A DNA stretch of 64,000 nucleotides from Marinomonas spartinae (GTDB taxonomy: Bacteria; Pseudomonadota; Gammaproteobacteria; Pseudomonadales; Marinomonadaceae), in NCBI RefSeq assembly GCF_016461715.1, contig NZ_JAEMUI010000001.1:62001-126000 (forward strand), read 5' to 3'. The notes below the pieces were generated by a model, which worked only from the letters and a program-made list of their open reading frames with translations, made no database searches and was not told the DNA's origin. How positions within the stretch are numbered: the first letter of the stretch is position 1; each line of letters starts with the position of its first letter. Positions 1 through 9,754 of the stretch are shown here, in pieces. The translations under genes and the position numbers were made by a program.

Positions 1-280
1 GATTGCTGACCGAGTTGTTTAAAAGGGGTTTTTGGGTAAAACAAGTAGGAGATGTTAGAAAAGTAAACATCCGGTAAAAGCGATGAACGTATTTCATTGC
101 GAAAAGCGTTCAGATAATGGTCGTGTTTTTGCTCACGAAGTTTTTTTGGCAAACTGAATCTCACTGTCTTTTGTTCGATTGTAGTTTGAGTGTATGACAG
201 TTTTGTTGATTATGCTGCGTTTTTTTTAGAAATCTGAGGGCTTAATAAGATTAATGCACTATGAGAACAAGAGAAGAGAT
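1..280. other. Left-edge region without a recognised gene
   Basis: I see no convincing coding region, tRNA or repeat in these bases, which lie beyond the 3' end of rpoD. The stretch is AT-rich. It may be the end or control region of a gene lying off the left edge, but nothing in the sequence supports a specific call. Confidence 0.5.
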
Positions 281-281
281 A

Positions 282-312
282 TAAAAAAAGCCGTTGCATA
301 ACAACGGCTTTT
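282..312 (-). terminator. Rho-independent terminator of rpoD
   Basis: An 11-bp perfect stem (286-296 with 302-312) closes a 5-nt loop. Read on the minus strand it is followed by a run of about seven T. It lies 25 bases past the rpoD stop codon, so it ends the rpoD transcript. Confidence 0.85.
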
Positions 313-337
313 AAAAACACATCACTAAAAGACTGTA

Positions 338-2182
338 TCAGTCGTCTAAGAAGCTTCTCAGGTGTTCTGAGCGGCTTGGGTGACGCAGTTTACGTAATGC
401 TTTAGCTTCGATTTGACGAATACGTTCACGGGTAACATCAAACTGCTTGCCCACTTCTTCAAGAGTGTGATCAGTATTCATATCAATGCCGAAACGCATG
501 CGAAGAACTTTGGCTTCACGGGCAGTTAAACCAGCCAGCACCATGGTGGTGGATTCACGCAGACCTTCAATAGTTGCTGTGTCAATGGGAGACTCAGCAC
601 CATCGTCTTCAATAAAGTCACCTAGATGTGAATCTTCATCGTCACCGATCGGTGTTTCCATTGAAATCGGCTCTTTAGCGATTTTCAAGACTTTGCGAAT
701 CTTGTCCTCAGGCATATCCATGCGAGCAGCCAATTCTTCTGGTGTTGCTTCGCGTCCCATCTCCTGAAGCATCTGACGAGAGATGCGATTCAGTTTGTTA
801 ATGGTTTCGATCATGTGCACAGGGATACGAATCGTACGAGCCTGATCCGCAATGGAGCGAGTGATAGCCTGACGGATCCACCATGTTGCGTAAGTCGAGA
901 ATTTATAACCTCGGCGATATTCGAATTTATCGACGGCTTTCATCAAACCAATGTTACCTTCTTGGATAAGATCCAAAAATTGTAGGCCACGGTTTGTGTA
1001 TTTCTTCGCAATGGAAATAACCAATCGCAAGTTGGCTTCAACCATTTCTTTTTTCGCGCGACGAGCACGCGTTTCACCAATGGAAATACGACGGTTGATT
1101 TCTTTTAACTCGGCGATGCTAAGCCCTGTTTCTTTCGCTACGGCTCTTAGTTTACGCTGGCTGCGCATAAACTCAGCTTCGTTTTCTTCAAGACCAGGTG
1201 CATAGTTGGCGCCTGAAGAAATCTGCTCTTTTAACCAATCAGGATTGGTTTCATTGCTAGGGAAGCGTTTCAAAAACTCTGTGCGTGGCATGCCAGCTTT
1301 GCGGACACACACTTGCATAATCAAACGTTCTTGCTCACGTACTTTGTCCATACGTGAACGAACACGGTCAATAAGATCATCAAAGATCTTAGGTACCAGT
1401 TTGATAGGGGCAAAACTAATGCTGAGCTCTTCTTGTTTGCTTTGAACATCAGGATCTTGGCGATCGCGTGTTTTCAGTAACTCTTTAAGCTCATTATAGA
1501 TGCGGGTAATGTCATTGAAACGAAGTGCTGTTTCTTCTGGATCAGGGCCGCTATCCGTTTCTTCTTCTGAAGAGGCATCGGTATCGTCGTCATCTTCATC
1601 GGATTCTGTATCGATGGTATCGTCCTCGGCAGGAATCTCATCCGGAACGTCATCAAAGACAGGTTCTTCACCATCGCCATCGATGAACCCACTAAATATA
1701 TCGCTTAGACGACCTTCTTCTTCTTTCACCTTGGTGTAGGCATCAAGAAGAACATCGACCGCGCCTGGGAAGTAGGAAATAGCCGCCATGACTTCTCGCG
1801 TACCTTCTTCGATACGCTTAGCTATGGCGATTTCGCCTGCTCGAGTCAAAAGTTCAACGGTACCCATTTCCCGCATGTACATACGAACCGGATCAGTGGT
1901 TCGAGTGATGTCGCCTTCTACTGCGGCAAGAGCAGCAGCGGCCTCTTCGGCAGCGGCTTCATCGGTTGAATCGCCTTCTTCCATAAGAAGACTGTCTTTA
2001 TCAGGGGCAAATTCAGAAACCATGATGCCCATGTCATTGATCATGGCAATGATTTCTTCTACCTGATCTGGATCAGAAAGGTCATCAGGGAGATGGTCGT
2101 TGACTTCGGCAAAAGTGAGGTAACCTTGTTCTCTACCTTTAGCGATCAGCTCTTTGAGACGTGACTGTTGAGTGTCTGGCAT
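338..2182 (-). CDS. rpoD: RNA polymerase sigma factor RpoD (sigma-70)
   Basis: Primary housekeeping sigma factor that directs core RNA polymerase to -35/-10 promoters. The 614-residue protein is almost the length of the E. coli protein (613). Region 1.1 covers about residues 1-80 and region 1.2 about 95-127. A very acidic spacer lies near 185-215 in the non-conserved region. Region 2 (about 380-450) has the core-binding and melting motifs, with [10 protein letters not shown] and IRIPVHM visible. Region 4.2 at the C-terminus has the helix-turn-helix [17 protein letters not shown]. It is the last gene of the rpsU-yqeY-dnaG-rpoD group and also has its own promoter in the 113-bp gap after dnaG. 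Confidence 0.98.
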   Translation of the reverse strand: MPDTQQSRLKELIAKGREQGYLTFAEVNDHLPDDLSDPDQVEEIIAMINDMGIMVSEFAPDKDSLLMEEGDSTDEAAAEEAAAALAAVEGDITRTTDPVRMYMREMGTVELLTRAGEIAIAKRIEEGTREVMAAISYFPGAVDVLLDAYTKVKEEEGRLSDIFSGFIDGDGEEPVFDDVPDEIPAEDDTIDTESDEDDDDTDASSEEETDSGPDPEETALRFNDITRIYNELKELLKTRDRQDPDVQSKQEELSISFAPIKLVPKIFDDLIDRVRSRMDKVREQERLIMQVCVRKAGMPRTEFLKRFPSNETNPDWLKEQISSGANYAPGLEENEAEFMRSQRKLRAVAKETGLSIAELKEINRRISIGETRARRAKKEMVEANLRLVISIAKKYTNRGLQFLDLIQEGNIGLMKAVDKFEYRRGYKFSTYATWWIRQAITRSIADQARTIRIPVHMIETINKLNRISRQMLQEMGREATPEELAARMDMPEDKIRKVLKIAKEPISMETPIGDDEDSHLGDFIEDDGAESPIDTATIEGLRESTTMVLAGLTAREAKVLRMRFGIDMNTDHTLEEVGKQFDVTRERIRQIEAKALRKLRHPSRSEHLRSFLDD

Positions 2183-2229
2183 TCGACAACCTATCGTTAG
2201 AAATTCGTTTGGAGTTTTGCAAGCAGCGG

Positions 2230-2258
2230 ATTATAACAAAAGAGTTCAATTTTATCCA
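2230..2258 (-). promoter_or_regulatory. Putative sigma-70 promoter of rpoD
   Basis: On the minus strand a perfect -10 TATAAT (2230-2235) lies 17 bp from a -35-like TGGATA (2253-2258; 4 of 6 matches). It sits between dnaG and rpoD, so rpoD can be transcribed separately from the upstream genes. Assigned from sequence match only. Confidence 0.6.
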
Positions 2259-2295
2259 GATATTCTCTCTTTTTTGAGTGAAAATCAGGCAGTTG

Positions 2296-4305
2296 TTACG
2301 ACTTTTTCCGTCGCATTTGTTCCATTAAGTTACGTAATTCTTGCTTGCTGTCATCATCCTTTATGGATTCGTTTCCTTGGTTTTTCAAGCGGGTAATACT
2401 GCTATTTAAACCAAGATTTTTTTCCATGTTGGATACCATATCTATCACTTCTTGCTGAGCATTGGAAATTTTTAGCTTAGTTGTGGCGTCTTGGTGGTTT
2501 AAAAGTGCATAAATGCCTTGAATTGTGGTGTTTTCTATCGTTGACCCCAGCAAGTGGCCAACATTGTTTTTAGGGTATTTTGTGAAATATCTCCATATTT
2601 TACAAAACAGTTGTAGCTCTTCATCGGCTTTATTCTGTAAGGGGTCGGGAATTTCAATGGTGCTGGCAATCTTAGGTTGCAACAAAAGGCAAAGGGTCGC
2701 TTGTTTGACTCGGCTTAGTGTCGGAGCTGGCGGCGGGAGTGTCGCGGTATCATCCTGATTGAATTTGCCTTTTTTAAATGGGGCTTTTCCATACGACTTT
2801 TTGCTTGTTGACGTTCTTGTTGGGGTATAAGTGATCTCTGAGTCATAAAGATGGGCGCTGGGTGAGTAATCATCGTAGTCTCCATGACTCAGAGTGCTCT
2901 CATAATAATTTAAATCAGGCGCATCATCATGGTTGTTGTAGGGCGCTGCTGTTGTGGCAGAGGTGTCTGGAGTCTCAGACTCAGGGGAGAAGTGACGGCG
3001 AGTTTTGAAGACTGTATTATTTAATGTGTTGCTATCAATGCCAGATTGGTCGCTTAACTGACGAATCAATACAGAGCGAAAGGTGAGCTCTTTGGGAATT
3101 TGTTGAATCATCTCCATAGCGTTGCGGGCAAATTGTGCTTCACCTTCCTCGTCTCCAAGGGTAACTTGCTTTCTGGCATGGTCAAAAAGGACATGAGATA
3201 GCGAGTGGGCGTCTTCTAAGCGATGGGTAAATGACTCTTTGCCTTCTTTTCTCACCAACGAATCTGGATCCTCTCCCTCTGGTAAGAATAAAAAGCGTAC
3301 TTGTTTTTCATCCTGCATGACAGGAAGCGCAGCTTCTAAACCACGAATGGCAGCAGCTCGGCCCGCTTTATCACCGTCAAAACAGAGTGTTACTTTGCTG
3401 ACAAGTTTAAATAACTTGCGGATATGTTGGCTATTGACAGAGGTGCCTAAGGTGGCGACAGCGTTCGTTATGCCATGTTGGGCTAAGACGATCACGTCCA
3501 TATAGCCTTCGACGACAATAATCTGCTCAAGGATAGGGGTGTTTTGTTTGGCTTCAAATAAGCCATATAGCTCTTGGCTTTTTTGAAAAACAGGGGTTTC
3601 GGGTGAGTTCAGGTATTTGGGTTTTTCATCGCCAAAAGCACGACCGCCAAAGGCGATGACTCGACCACGGGTATCGCGAATTGGAAACATGATACGATCG
3701 CGAAAACGGTCATAGTAATGGCCCGGTTGATCTTTTTTCTCAATCAGCATACCGCCGAGTAAGAGTTGCTCTTGTTGCTCGGCACGTGTGCCTATTTTTC
3801 TGAGTAGATTGTCCCAGCCCTGAGGAGCAAACCCCAAGCCAAATACCTTGGCTATTTGTCCAGATAAGCCTCGTTCGATAGAGAGATAGTCGGTGGCTCG
3901 TTTTTTGTCGGGGTGTTTGATTAGTTGTTCTTGGAAGAAATGGGCACTTTCAGACAATCGTTTTAGCAGTTCTGCGTTCTGTTCATAGCGATCTGGTGCA
4001 CCTTTTTCTCTGGGTATTTCTAGACCCGCATCTTTAGCGAGCACTTCGATGGCATCAATAAAGTCTAGGTGGTCATGTTCCATTACGAAGGAAATGGCAT
4101 TCCCGCCTGCGCCGCAACCAAAGCAATAATAAAATTGTTTGTTTGGGTTTAAGCTGAAAGAGGGGGTTTTTTCATTATGAAATGGGCATAAGGCACTGTA
4201 GTTTTGCCCGGTTTTTTTCAAGCTAATGCGGGACGCAACCACATCGGTTATGTCGGTTCGAGCTAAGAGCTCGTCAATAAACTGATCTGGAATACGTCCT
4301 GCCAT
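2296..4305 (-). CDS. dnaG: DNA primase DnaG
   Basis: Makes the RNA primers for replication. The start is the ATG at 4305, because the protein then begins MAGRIPDQFI like the family and an 18-codon extension into yqeY is avoided; this gives 669 residues. The zinc-finger ligands C40, H43, C61 and C64 fall at the same positions as in E. coli DnaG. The central TOPRIM domain shows VVEGYMDV and the acidic FDGDKAG motif. A low-complexity linker rich in S, T, D and Y (about residues 445-530) leads to the C-terminal helicase-binding domain. The start lies 4 bases past the yqeY stop, and the gene shares a transcript with yqeY. Confidence 0.97.
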   Translation of the reverse strand: MAGRIPDQFIDELLARTDITDVVASRISLKKTGQNYSALCPFHNEKTPSFSLNPNKQFYYCFGCGAGGNAISFVMEHDHLDFIDAIEVLAKDAGLEIPREKGAPDRYEQNAELLKRLSESAHFFQEQLIKHPDKKRATDYLSIERGLSGQIAKVFGLGFAPQGWDNLLRKIGTRAEQQEQLLLGGMLIEKKDQPGHYYDRFRDRIMFPIRDTRGRVIAFGGRAFGDEKPKYLNSPETPVFQKSQELYGLFEAKQNTPILEQIIVVEGYMDVIVLAQHGITNAVATLGTSVNSQHIRKLFKLVSKVTLCFDGDKAGRAAAIRGLEAALPVMQDEKQVRFLFLPEGEDPDSLVRKEGKESFTHRLEDAHSLSHVLFDHARKQVTLGDEEGEAQFARNAMEMIQQIPKELTFRSVLIRQLSDQSGIDSNTLNNTVFKTRRHFSPESETPDTSATTAAPYNNHDDAPDLNYYESTLSHGDYDDYSPSAHLYDSEITYTPTRTSTSKKSYGKAPFKKGKFNQDDTATLPPPAPTLSRVKQATLCLLLQPKIASTIEIPDPLQNKADEELQLFCKIWRYFTKYPKNNVGHLLGSTIENTTIQGIYALLNHQDATTKLKISNAQQEVIDMVSNMEKNLGLNSSITRLKNQGNESIKDDDSKQELRNLMEQMRRKKS

Positions 4306-4309
4306 ATCA

Positions 4310-4756
4310 TTAACCCAGTTGCGCCTTAACTTGCTTGCTGACTTGTGCCATGTCGGCACGACCTTGCACTTGAGGTTTCACAATTGCCATTACGGCGCCC
4401 ATTTGTTGCATGGAGTTAGCACCCGTTTCGGCAATAGCGGCTTTGACGATCTCGGCAACTTCATCATCGGTGAGCGCTGTAGGAAGAAACTCACTGATAA
4501 TAGCCATTTCTTCCTGTTCTACTTGTGCTAAGTCTTCACGGCCTCCGTCGAGAAATTGTTGGCTGGAGTCTTTGCGCTGTTTGTTCATTTTGTCCAGCAC
4601 CGCCAATACTCGAGCGTCGTCTAATTCGATACGTTCGTCTACTTCGATTTTTTTGAATTCAGATAAAATCGTGCGAATAACGGCAACGCGCTGCTTTTCT
4701 TTTGCTCTCATGGCCGTTTTTAGGGAGTCGGAGATGTGCTTTTTTAAGTCTGACAT
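4310..4756 (-). CDS. yqeY: GatB/YqeY domain protein
   Basis: A 148-residue protein of the YqeY family, related to the tail domain of the GatB/GatE amidotransferase subunits; its cellular role is not settled. The family helical start (LKKHISDSLKTAMRAK) and the C-terminal domain (QQMGAVMAIVKP) are visible. An AGAGGA ribosome site precedes the ATG. In E. coli dnaG follows rpsU directly; here yqeY lies between them, as in many Pseudomonas-like genomes. Confidence 0.93.
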   Translation of the reverse strand: MSDLKKHISDSLKTAMRAKEKQRVAVIRTILSEFKKIEVDERIELDDARVLAVLDKMNKQRKDSSQQFLDGGREDLAQVEQEEMAIISEFLPTALTDDEVAEIVKAAIAETGANSMQQMGAVMAIVKPQVQGRADMAQVSKQVKAQLG

Positions 4757-4816
4757 GGGGTCCTCTTTTAATTGATAGAAATCTTTGCAATGATCGGCAA
4801 GGATTCCTTTGTAAGC

Positions 4817-4853
4817 AAAAAAAACGGCTAGTTTGTTAACTAGCCGTTTTTTT
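4817..4853 (-). terminator. Terminator or attenuator between rpsU and yqeY
   Basis: A perfect stem of about 16 bp (4818-4833 with 4838-4853) with a 4-nt loop, flanked by A and T runs so that it could work in both directions. It lies 70 bases after rpsU and before yqeY. This fits the known design in which rpsU is made in excess over dnaG and rpoD through an internal terminator. Confidence 0.85.
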
Positions 4854-4923
4854 ATAAGCCTAAAAGCACGGTGCGTCTAGGCAAACATTTGTTTTTTAGC
4901 AAATTGCCAAACGGCAGATTGGC

Positions 4924-5139
4924 TTAGTACAAACGTTGGAATTTTTTCTGCTCACGAGACACTTTTTTCGCGTGACGTTTAACTGCCGCTGCGGCAGCAC
5001 GTTTGCGAAGTGTTGTTGGTTTTTCGTAGCATTCACGACGACGAACTTCAGCCAACACACCTGCTTTTTCACAAGAGCGTTTGAAGCGACGTAGAGCGAT
5101 GTCAAATGGTTCGTTATCTTTTACTTTTACAGCTGGCAT
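4924..5139 (-). CDS. rpsU: Ribosomal protein bS21
   Basis: Small basic protein of the 30S subunit, 71 residues, the usual size. The start is the ATG at 5139, which gives the conserved [12 protein letters not shown] and has an AAGGT ribosome site. The reading frame stays open upstream but that part resembles nothing. The C-terminal half is rich in Arg and Lys ([15 protein letters not shown]), as expected for an rRNA-binding protein. First gene of the macromolecular-synthesis group. Confidence 0.98.
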
Positions 5140-5191
5140 ATTTTTACCTTTTAAATGTGTTTTAAGTTTAAATTGTGCAAAAACGGCGTGA

Positions 5192-5219
5192 ATCATACCT
5201 GTATTGACAGGGCTTTCAA
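5192..5219 (-). promoter_or_regulatory. Putative sigma-70 promoter of rpsU
   Basis: On the minus strand TTGAAA (5214-5219) and TATGAT (5192-5197) are separated by 16 bp, about 50 bases upstream of the rpsU start. Both hexamers match consensus at 5 of 6 positions. Confidence 0.6.
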
Positions 5220-5581
5220 AGCACACTTTTGCTGAACAGAGTGAGATCATCTATTTCATGGCATATTTGCCCTATAGAGATCGATTTCTCTAACCCTGAA
5301 ACAGACTGTATTGCGTCTGTCTTTATTCATTTTCTTTCATAAGGGTGTTTGTATCTCACTCTGATGGTGGCTTGATAAGTGATGAGCATTATCACATCAA
5401 ACAATACCGCTACGAGAATGGATCAAACGAGAAAAAATCACCTGCCTTTTTATCTAAACGTTTAAAACGCGCGTATTCTAAAACGTTTGGCGTGCTTTGT
5501 CCAATCAGATTTGTGTAGGCTCTGCCTTAACGTATGTAGATGGGGTACAATGCGAGCAAATTTTGTGATGAGACCATAGTA
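5220..5581. other. Divergent intergenic region rpsU / tsaD
   Basis: No gene is visible. It must hold control sequences for both directions. A TACAAT at 5546-5551 is placed to act as the -10 of tsaD (start 5582), but I see no good -35 at the right distance, so this is only a possibility. Confidence 0.4.
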
Positions 5582-6622
5582 ATGAAAGTATTGGGATTAG
5601 AGACGTCATGTGATGAGACGGGAATCGCCATTTACGATACCGAAAACGGCCTTTTAGCCCATAAAATATATTCGCAGATTGCTAAGCATGCCGAATATGG
5701 TGGTGTGGTGCCTGAGTTGGCGTCACGTGATCATGTGCGTAAAACCTTGCCCCTGATCGATGAGGTATTGCGAGAAGCGAGACTGACTAAGCATGAGTTG
5801 GACGCTGTTGCCTATACCAGCGGCCCAGGTTTAGTTGGGGCGCTGATGGCGGGGGCCACGATTGGCCGCTCGCTGGCTTATTCATTAAATATCCCCGCGT
5901 TAGGCGTGCATCATATGGAAGGGCACTTGTTAGCTCCGATGCTGGAAGCAACAAAACCTGACATGCCTTTTATCGCTTTGTTGGTTTCTGGTGGTCATAC
6001 TCAGCTTGTTCGGGTGGATGCGATAGGTGAATATCGTTTGCTAGGTCAGTCTTTAGATGATGCTGCCGGTGAAGCTTTCGATAAAGCGGCCAAAATGATT
6101 GGTTTACCTTATCCTGGTGGGCCTCAAATCGCTGCTTTGGCCAAAACGGGACAGGTACGTCCTGATCTGAAGTTCCCGCGCCCTATGACGGATCGCCCAG
6201 GATTGGATTTTAGTTTCAGTGGTTTGAAAACCGCGTTTTTAACCGCTATCCACAGTGCATTAGATGAGGAACGTTGTGATGAACAGTTCAAAGCCGATGT
6301 CGCTTTGGCCTTTGAAATGGCGGTGGTGGATACCTTGGTGATCAAATGTCGTCGGGCTCTAGAAAGTGAAGGGTTAAAGCGGCTGATAATCGCCGGTGGC
6401 GTTAGTGCTAATACCCGTTTACGTGAACAGCTTGAGTCTCAGTTGAAAAAAATACAGGCCAGTGTGTTTTATGCGCGGCCGGAGCTGTGTACTGATAACG
6501 GTGCGATGATTGCCTATGCGGGGGCTCAGCGCTTGATTTGTGGGCAATCCTCAGGCTTGAATTTATCTATTCGTGCGCGTTGGCCACTATCCGAATTACC
6601 GTCTGTTAAAGGTGTCGCATGA
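5582..6622 (+). CDS. tsaD: tRNA N6-threonylcarbamoyladenosine transferase TsaD
   Basis: Transfers the threonylcarbamoyl group to A37 of ANN-decoding tRNAs, together with TsaB and TsaE. The chosen ATG gives the family start [14 protein letters not shown] and 346 residues; a start 14 codons earlier has no support. The metal ligands H111 and H115 are in HHMEGH, and SGGHTQL and YPGGP are further family motifs of the ASKHA fold. No clear Shine-Dalgarno site precedes the ATG. The stop overlaps the folB start (ATGA), so the two are translationally coupled. Formerly called gcp or ygjD. Confidence 0.97.
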   Translation: MKVLGLETSCDETGIAIYDTENGLLAHKIYSQIAKHAEYGGVVPELASRDHVRKTLPLIDEVLREARLTKHELDAVAYTSGPGLVGALMAGATIGRSLAYSLNIPALGVHHMEGHLLAPMLEATKPDMPFIALLVSGGHTQLVRVDAIGEYRLLGQSLDDAAGEAFDKAAKMIGLPYPGGPQIAALAKTGQVRPDLKFPRPMTDRPGLDFSFSGLKTAFLTAIHSALDEERCDEQFKADVALAFEMAVVDTLVIKCRRALESEGLKRLIIAGGVSANTRLREQLESQLKKIQASVFYARPELCTDNGAMIAYAGAQRLICGQSSGLNLSIRARWPLSELPSVKGVA

Positions 6623-6972
6623 AAGACATTGTGTTTATTGAAGAGTTAAAAGTACAGGCTGTCATTGGGGTTTATGACTGGGAAAAAACCATTAAACAGG
6701 AACTGTTGTTGGATCTTGAAATGGAACATGACAATCGTGTTCCAGCACAAACAGACGATTTATCTAAAACTCTCGATTATGAAGCGATTTCAAATTTTAT
6801 TACGGCGTTTTGTCTGGAACGGCAATTTGAATTAATCGAGACGTTAGCAGAGCGCTTAAGTGACGAGATTATTAAGATATTTTCCGTAAGTGCCTTAACG
6901 TTGACGGTACGCAAGCCTGGGGCTGTTCCTGCCGCAAGGTCTGTTGGGGTTAAGTTATATCGAACGGCTTAA
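6619..6972 (+). CDS. folB: Dihydroneopterin aldolase FolB
   Basis: Folate pathway enzyme that cleaves 7,8-dihydroneopterin to 6-hydroxymethyl-dihydropterin and glycolaldehyde. At 117 residues it has the normal single-domain length. Seen are the N-terminal GVYDWEK, the substrate-binding LDYEAI and the C-terminal KPGAVP with the catalytic lysine. It overlaps the tsaD stop by 4 bases. Gene order tsaD-folB is common in gammaproteobacteria. Confidence 0.95.
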   Translation: MKDIVFIEELKVQAVIGVYDWEKTIKQELLLDLEMEHDNRVPAQTDDLSKTLDYEAISNFITAFCLERQFELIETLAERLSDEIIKIFSVSALTLTVRKPGAVPAARSVGVKLYRTA

Positions 6973-6978
6973 ACATTT

Positions 6979-7000
6979 GAGGGACATGATAAGGTCCCTC
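6979..7000. terminator. Weak hairpin between convergent folB and cca
   Basis: A 7-bp stem (6979-6985 with 6994-7000) lies just past the folB stop. Neither side has a T run, so it is at best a weak terminator. Confidence 0.3.
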
Positions 7001-7079
7001 CTGATGTACAATTGTCATGGCTTTGAGCAAGGTTGGTCATCTTGTTCTAAGGAGGCTTAGGCAATACAAGAGTAGATGT

Positions 7080-8174
7080 CTAGGTAATGAATGGGTGAAG
7101 CAATTTTTCCAAGGCCGTGATTCGAGCCTCTTTCATCGCCTTGCCAAGCTCGGCTCCTGAAAAACCTTGTTTCATTAAGCTGGCAGCGTTGATGTTTGCG
7201 ATACTATCACGCAGGCTAAGCCAGTCTTCTTGTTTGGTATTCGTTAATAAACTCAATACTTCTACTAGAAGTTTATAAGGTTGGTGTTTTTTGATGGCGA
7301 CGACGGAGAGTAGCCATGTTTCCCAGTGTACGGCCGACATAGGAATGTGATGAGATTGCAGAAAATAGCACGACTGTTCCGCTATTTGCTTGTACTTATT
7401 TGGACATTTAATGTTTTGGTGTAGAGTCACCAGTGCGTCAAGCGGAGTATATTGGCAAATTATCGCCCAACGTTGATGTGGTACCAGTGCTGAAGACTGT
7501 AATTGGACTTTGGTCGATTCCTGACTCTCCCAAACCAGTTTCGGAAACAAGAGGTCTAAGGCGTCTACTTGTTGCAGTACATCAAAAAAGACAAAGCTGT
7601 AAGGCGTTGTTAAGGCTTTTTCTAGCTCTTTCCAAACGCGTTCAGGGCTTAGGGTGCTAAGTTCCCCTGAATGACTGATTTGACGCATTAAGTTGAGGGT
7701 ATCAGGGGCGATATGAAAGCCAAAATGATGAAACCGAGAAGCAAAGCGAGCGACACGGAGCACTCTAAGTGGGTCTTCAACAAACGCATCGGAGACATGT
7801 CGTAAGAGACGGTGCTCAAGATCTTCCTTACCATGAAACGGATCGATTAGCTGACCATCAGGTGTCTGTGCTATGGCGTTGATGGTGAGATCTCGGCGAG
7901 CTAAATCTTCTTCTAAGCGAATATCGGGAGAAAAATCACAAATAAATCCGGTGTAACCCTGGCCTTGCTTTTTTTCTTTTCGAGCGAGCGCGTATTCTTC
8001 CTTGGTGTCCGGATGCAAAAAAACCGGAAATTGCTTGCCTACTTGTTGATAACCCTGTGCGGCTAACTGATCCGGAGTGGCACCAGTCACCACCCAGTCG
8101 TGATCTTTTACAGTGAGCCCTAGTAATTGGTCTCTAACGGCTCCACCGACTAAATACACCTGATATGTTGTCAT
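7080..8174 (-). CDS. cca: CCA tRNA nucleotidyltransferase
   Basis: Adds or repairs the 3' CCA end of tRNAs. Family signature [11 protein letters not shown] at the N-terminus is followed by the metal-binding DHD of [17 protein letters not shown] and [16 protein letters not shown] mark the head and neck domains of class II enzymes. At 364 residues it is shorter than the E. coli enzyme (412) and I see no HD motif in the C-terminal part, so the phosphohydrolase domain of the long type seems absent. It ends the minus-strand lptD operon, 47 bases after the rhodanese gene. Confidence 0.95.
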   Translation of the reverse strand: MTTYQVYLVGGAVRDQLLGLTVKDHDWVVTGATPDQLAAQGYQQVGKQFPVFLHPDTKEEYALARKEKKQGQGYTGFICDFSPDIRLEEDLARRDLTINAIAQTPDGQLIDPFHGKEDLEHRLLRHVSDAFVEDPLRVLRVARFASRFHHFGFHIAPDTLNLMRQISHSGELSTLSPERVWKELEKALTTPYSFVFFDVLQQVDALDLLFPKLVWESQESTKVQLQSSALVPHQRWAIICQYTPLDALVTLHQNIKCPNKYKQIAEQSCYFLQSHHIPMSAVHWETWLLSVVAIKKHQPYKLLVEVLSLLTNTKQEDWLSLRDSIANINAASLMKQGFSGAELGKAMKEARITALEKLLHPFIT

Positions 8175-8221
8175 GCTTTTATCGCTCTACTAGCAGGCCA
8201 TTTATTGTTGATAGAGTGTCT

Positions 8222-8542
8222 CTAAGATCCAAGCTCGCATTGTTCTGGGAACATGGCGCTCCATTGACTGAAGCCACCATTTAGCGAGTAGACTTCTTGA
8301 AAGCCTTGGGCCGCTAGATACTCAGCGGCACCTTTACTACTGTTTCCGTGGTAGCAACAGACAACAACTGGCTTGTTTTTGTCTGCTTGTTCGATAAATT
8401 CTTGGACATTATCGTTATTTAGCAAGATAGCATTATTGATATGGCTTTGTTGGTAACTTGCTTGGTCACGAATATCCACAATCGTCGCATCGTTTTCGAT
8501 AATAGGAAGGGCATCAGACACATCGATACAAGTATAAGTCAT
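8222..8542 (-). CDS. glpE: Single-domain rhodanese, GlpE-type thiosulfate sulfurtransferase
   Basis: 106 residues forming one rhodanese domain. The active loop CYHGNSS starts at Cys63 and matches the GlpE loop, so transfer of sulfane sulfur from thiosulfate to cyanide or thioredoxin-like acceptors is likely. Its start overlaps the apaH stop by 4 bases (ATGA). The neighbours give no glycerol-3-phosphate genes, unlike E. coli, so the name reflects sequence likeness only. Confidence 0.88.
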   Translation of the reverse strand: MTYTCIDVSDALPIIENDATIVDIRDQASYQQSHINNAILLNNDNVQEFIEQADKNKPVVVCCYHGNSSKGAAEYLAAQGFQEVYSLNGGFSQWSAMFPEQCELGS

Positions 8543-9366
8543 AGTTCTTTCCGTTTAATGGTACATGGCGTGCTAAAAAGCTGTTGATCATCAAGTCGTA
8601 AGGCCGTTAGGCTACCTCCCCAAACACAACCTGTATCCAGTGCATGGATAGTATTGGAGTGGGTAATGCCCTCAAGTGCTGCCCAATGACCAAAAACAAC
8701 GTGGCAATCTTCAGGCAATTGGGTTGGATAAGAGAACCAAGGGGCATAGCCCTCTGGTGCCGTATCTAGGCCTTCTTTCGTTTTTAGGTCTAAAGTACTA
8801 TCTACCGCACAAAAACGCATACGGGTTAGGTAGTTGGTGATGGCACGGAGCCTATCCATTCCTATTAGATTGTTATCCCACCTTTGTGGTGTATTACCAT
8901 ACATAACCGCGAGAAAATCATCAACTGTATCGCTTCTCAGTTGGTTTTCCACTTCTTGGGCGAGGGTCAGGGTTTGTTCCAATGTCCAGCAGGGTGGTAT
9001 GCCCGCATGAGTCATAATGGTATTGAGGCTTTCATCGTAGTGGCAAAGTGGCTGCTGGCGAAGCCATTCCATGAGTTCGTCTCGATCGCTTGCCGTTAAT
9101 ATATCGAGCAGAGTGTCATTGCGCTTTAGTGCGCTATGACCGCGTGAGACAGCCAGCAAGTGCAGATCGTGATTGCCCAATACAGCGGTGGCATTGTTCC
9201 CTAGAGACTTGATAAAACGAAGGGTTTCCAAGGATTCTGGGCCACGATTGATAAGATCACCCGCAAACCATAGATGATCTTTTTGGGGATCATAATGAAA
9301 GGTTTCGAGTAGCGCCATAAGTGGTGTAAAACAGCCCTGTAGGTCACCAATTGCATAGGTCGCCAT
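8539..9366 (-). CDS. apaH: Symmetrical bis(5'-nucleosyl)-tetraphosphatase ApaH
   Basis: Hydrolyses Ap4A to two ADP and can remove Np4 caps from RNA. It is a 275-residue metallophosphatase with all phosphoesterase motifs visible: GDLQGC at the N-terminus, FAGDLINRGP, then LGNHDLH, and a late histidine motif in VFGHWAA. It follows apaG by 8 bases in the conserved rsmA-apaG-apaH order and is coupled to the rhodanese gene downstream. Confidence 0.96.
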   Translation of the reverse strand: MATYAIGDLQGCFTPLMALLETFHYDPQKDHLWFAGDLINRGPESLETLRFIKSLGNNATAVLGNHDLHLLAVSRGHSALKRNDTLLDILTASDRDELMEWLRQQPLCHYDESLNTIMTHAGIPPCWTLEQTLTLAQEVENQLRSDTVDDFLAVMYGNTPQRWDNNLIGMDRLRAITNYLTRMRFCAVDSTLDLKTKEGLDTAPEGYAPWFSYPTQLPEDCHVVFGHWAALEGITHSNTIHALDTGCVWGGSLTALRLDDQQLFSTPCTIKRKEL

Positions 9367-9374
9367 ATGTTACC

Positions 9375-9749
9375 TCAGTGAACTTGATTTGGAACAGAAA
9401 GACGAAAAGCTCGAATAGGGGCTTCGAACTCGGTGCCATCATCGGCAATAAATTGATAGCTGCCATGCATGCTGCCAACCACAGTATCCATTACCGTTCC
9501 ACTAGAGTATTGGAAGGATTCACCTGATTCAAGGTGAGGGTATTCCCCTACAACTCCGCCACCTTTTACTTCTTGTATCTTTTCATCGCCGTTAGTAATG
9601 ATCCAGTGTCTTGATAGGAGTTTTGCCGCTTGTGTACCGCAGTTGGTAATCGTAATGTGGTAGGCGAATACATAGCGTGATTCGCTCGGTGTAGATTGGT
9701 GGGGGAGGTATTCGGTTTGAACATTGACTGCGATATCGTATTTTAGCAT
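9375..9749 (-). CDS. apaG: ApaG domain protein (DUF525)
   Basis: A 124-residue fibronectin-like beta-sandwich protein of the ApaG/CorD family; its exact role is unclear, although the family is linked to Mg/Co sensitivity. Motifs seen are YHITITNCG, SRHWIITNG and the glycine-rich VKGGGVVGEYP. It sits 5 bases after the rsmA stop, and the conserved neighbourhood supports the call. Confidence 0.95.
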   Translation of the reverse strand: MLKYDIAVNVQTEYLPHQSTPSESRYVFAYHITITNCGTQAAKLLSRHWIITNGDEKIQEVKGGGVVGEYPHLESGESFQYSSGTVMDTVVGSMHGSYQFIADDGTEFEAPIRAFRLSVPNQVH

Positions 9750-9754
9750 TTCAA

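Noticed and set aside
1500..1739. Serine-rich open frame opposite rpoD
   Set aside because: It is the antisense reading of the acidic GAT/GAA-rich spacer of rpoD.
5540..5581. Upstream in-frame extension of tsaD
   Set aside because: The TsaD family starts at [14 protein letters not shown]; the extra 14 codons have no likeness and no ribosome site.
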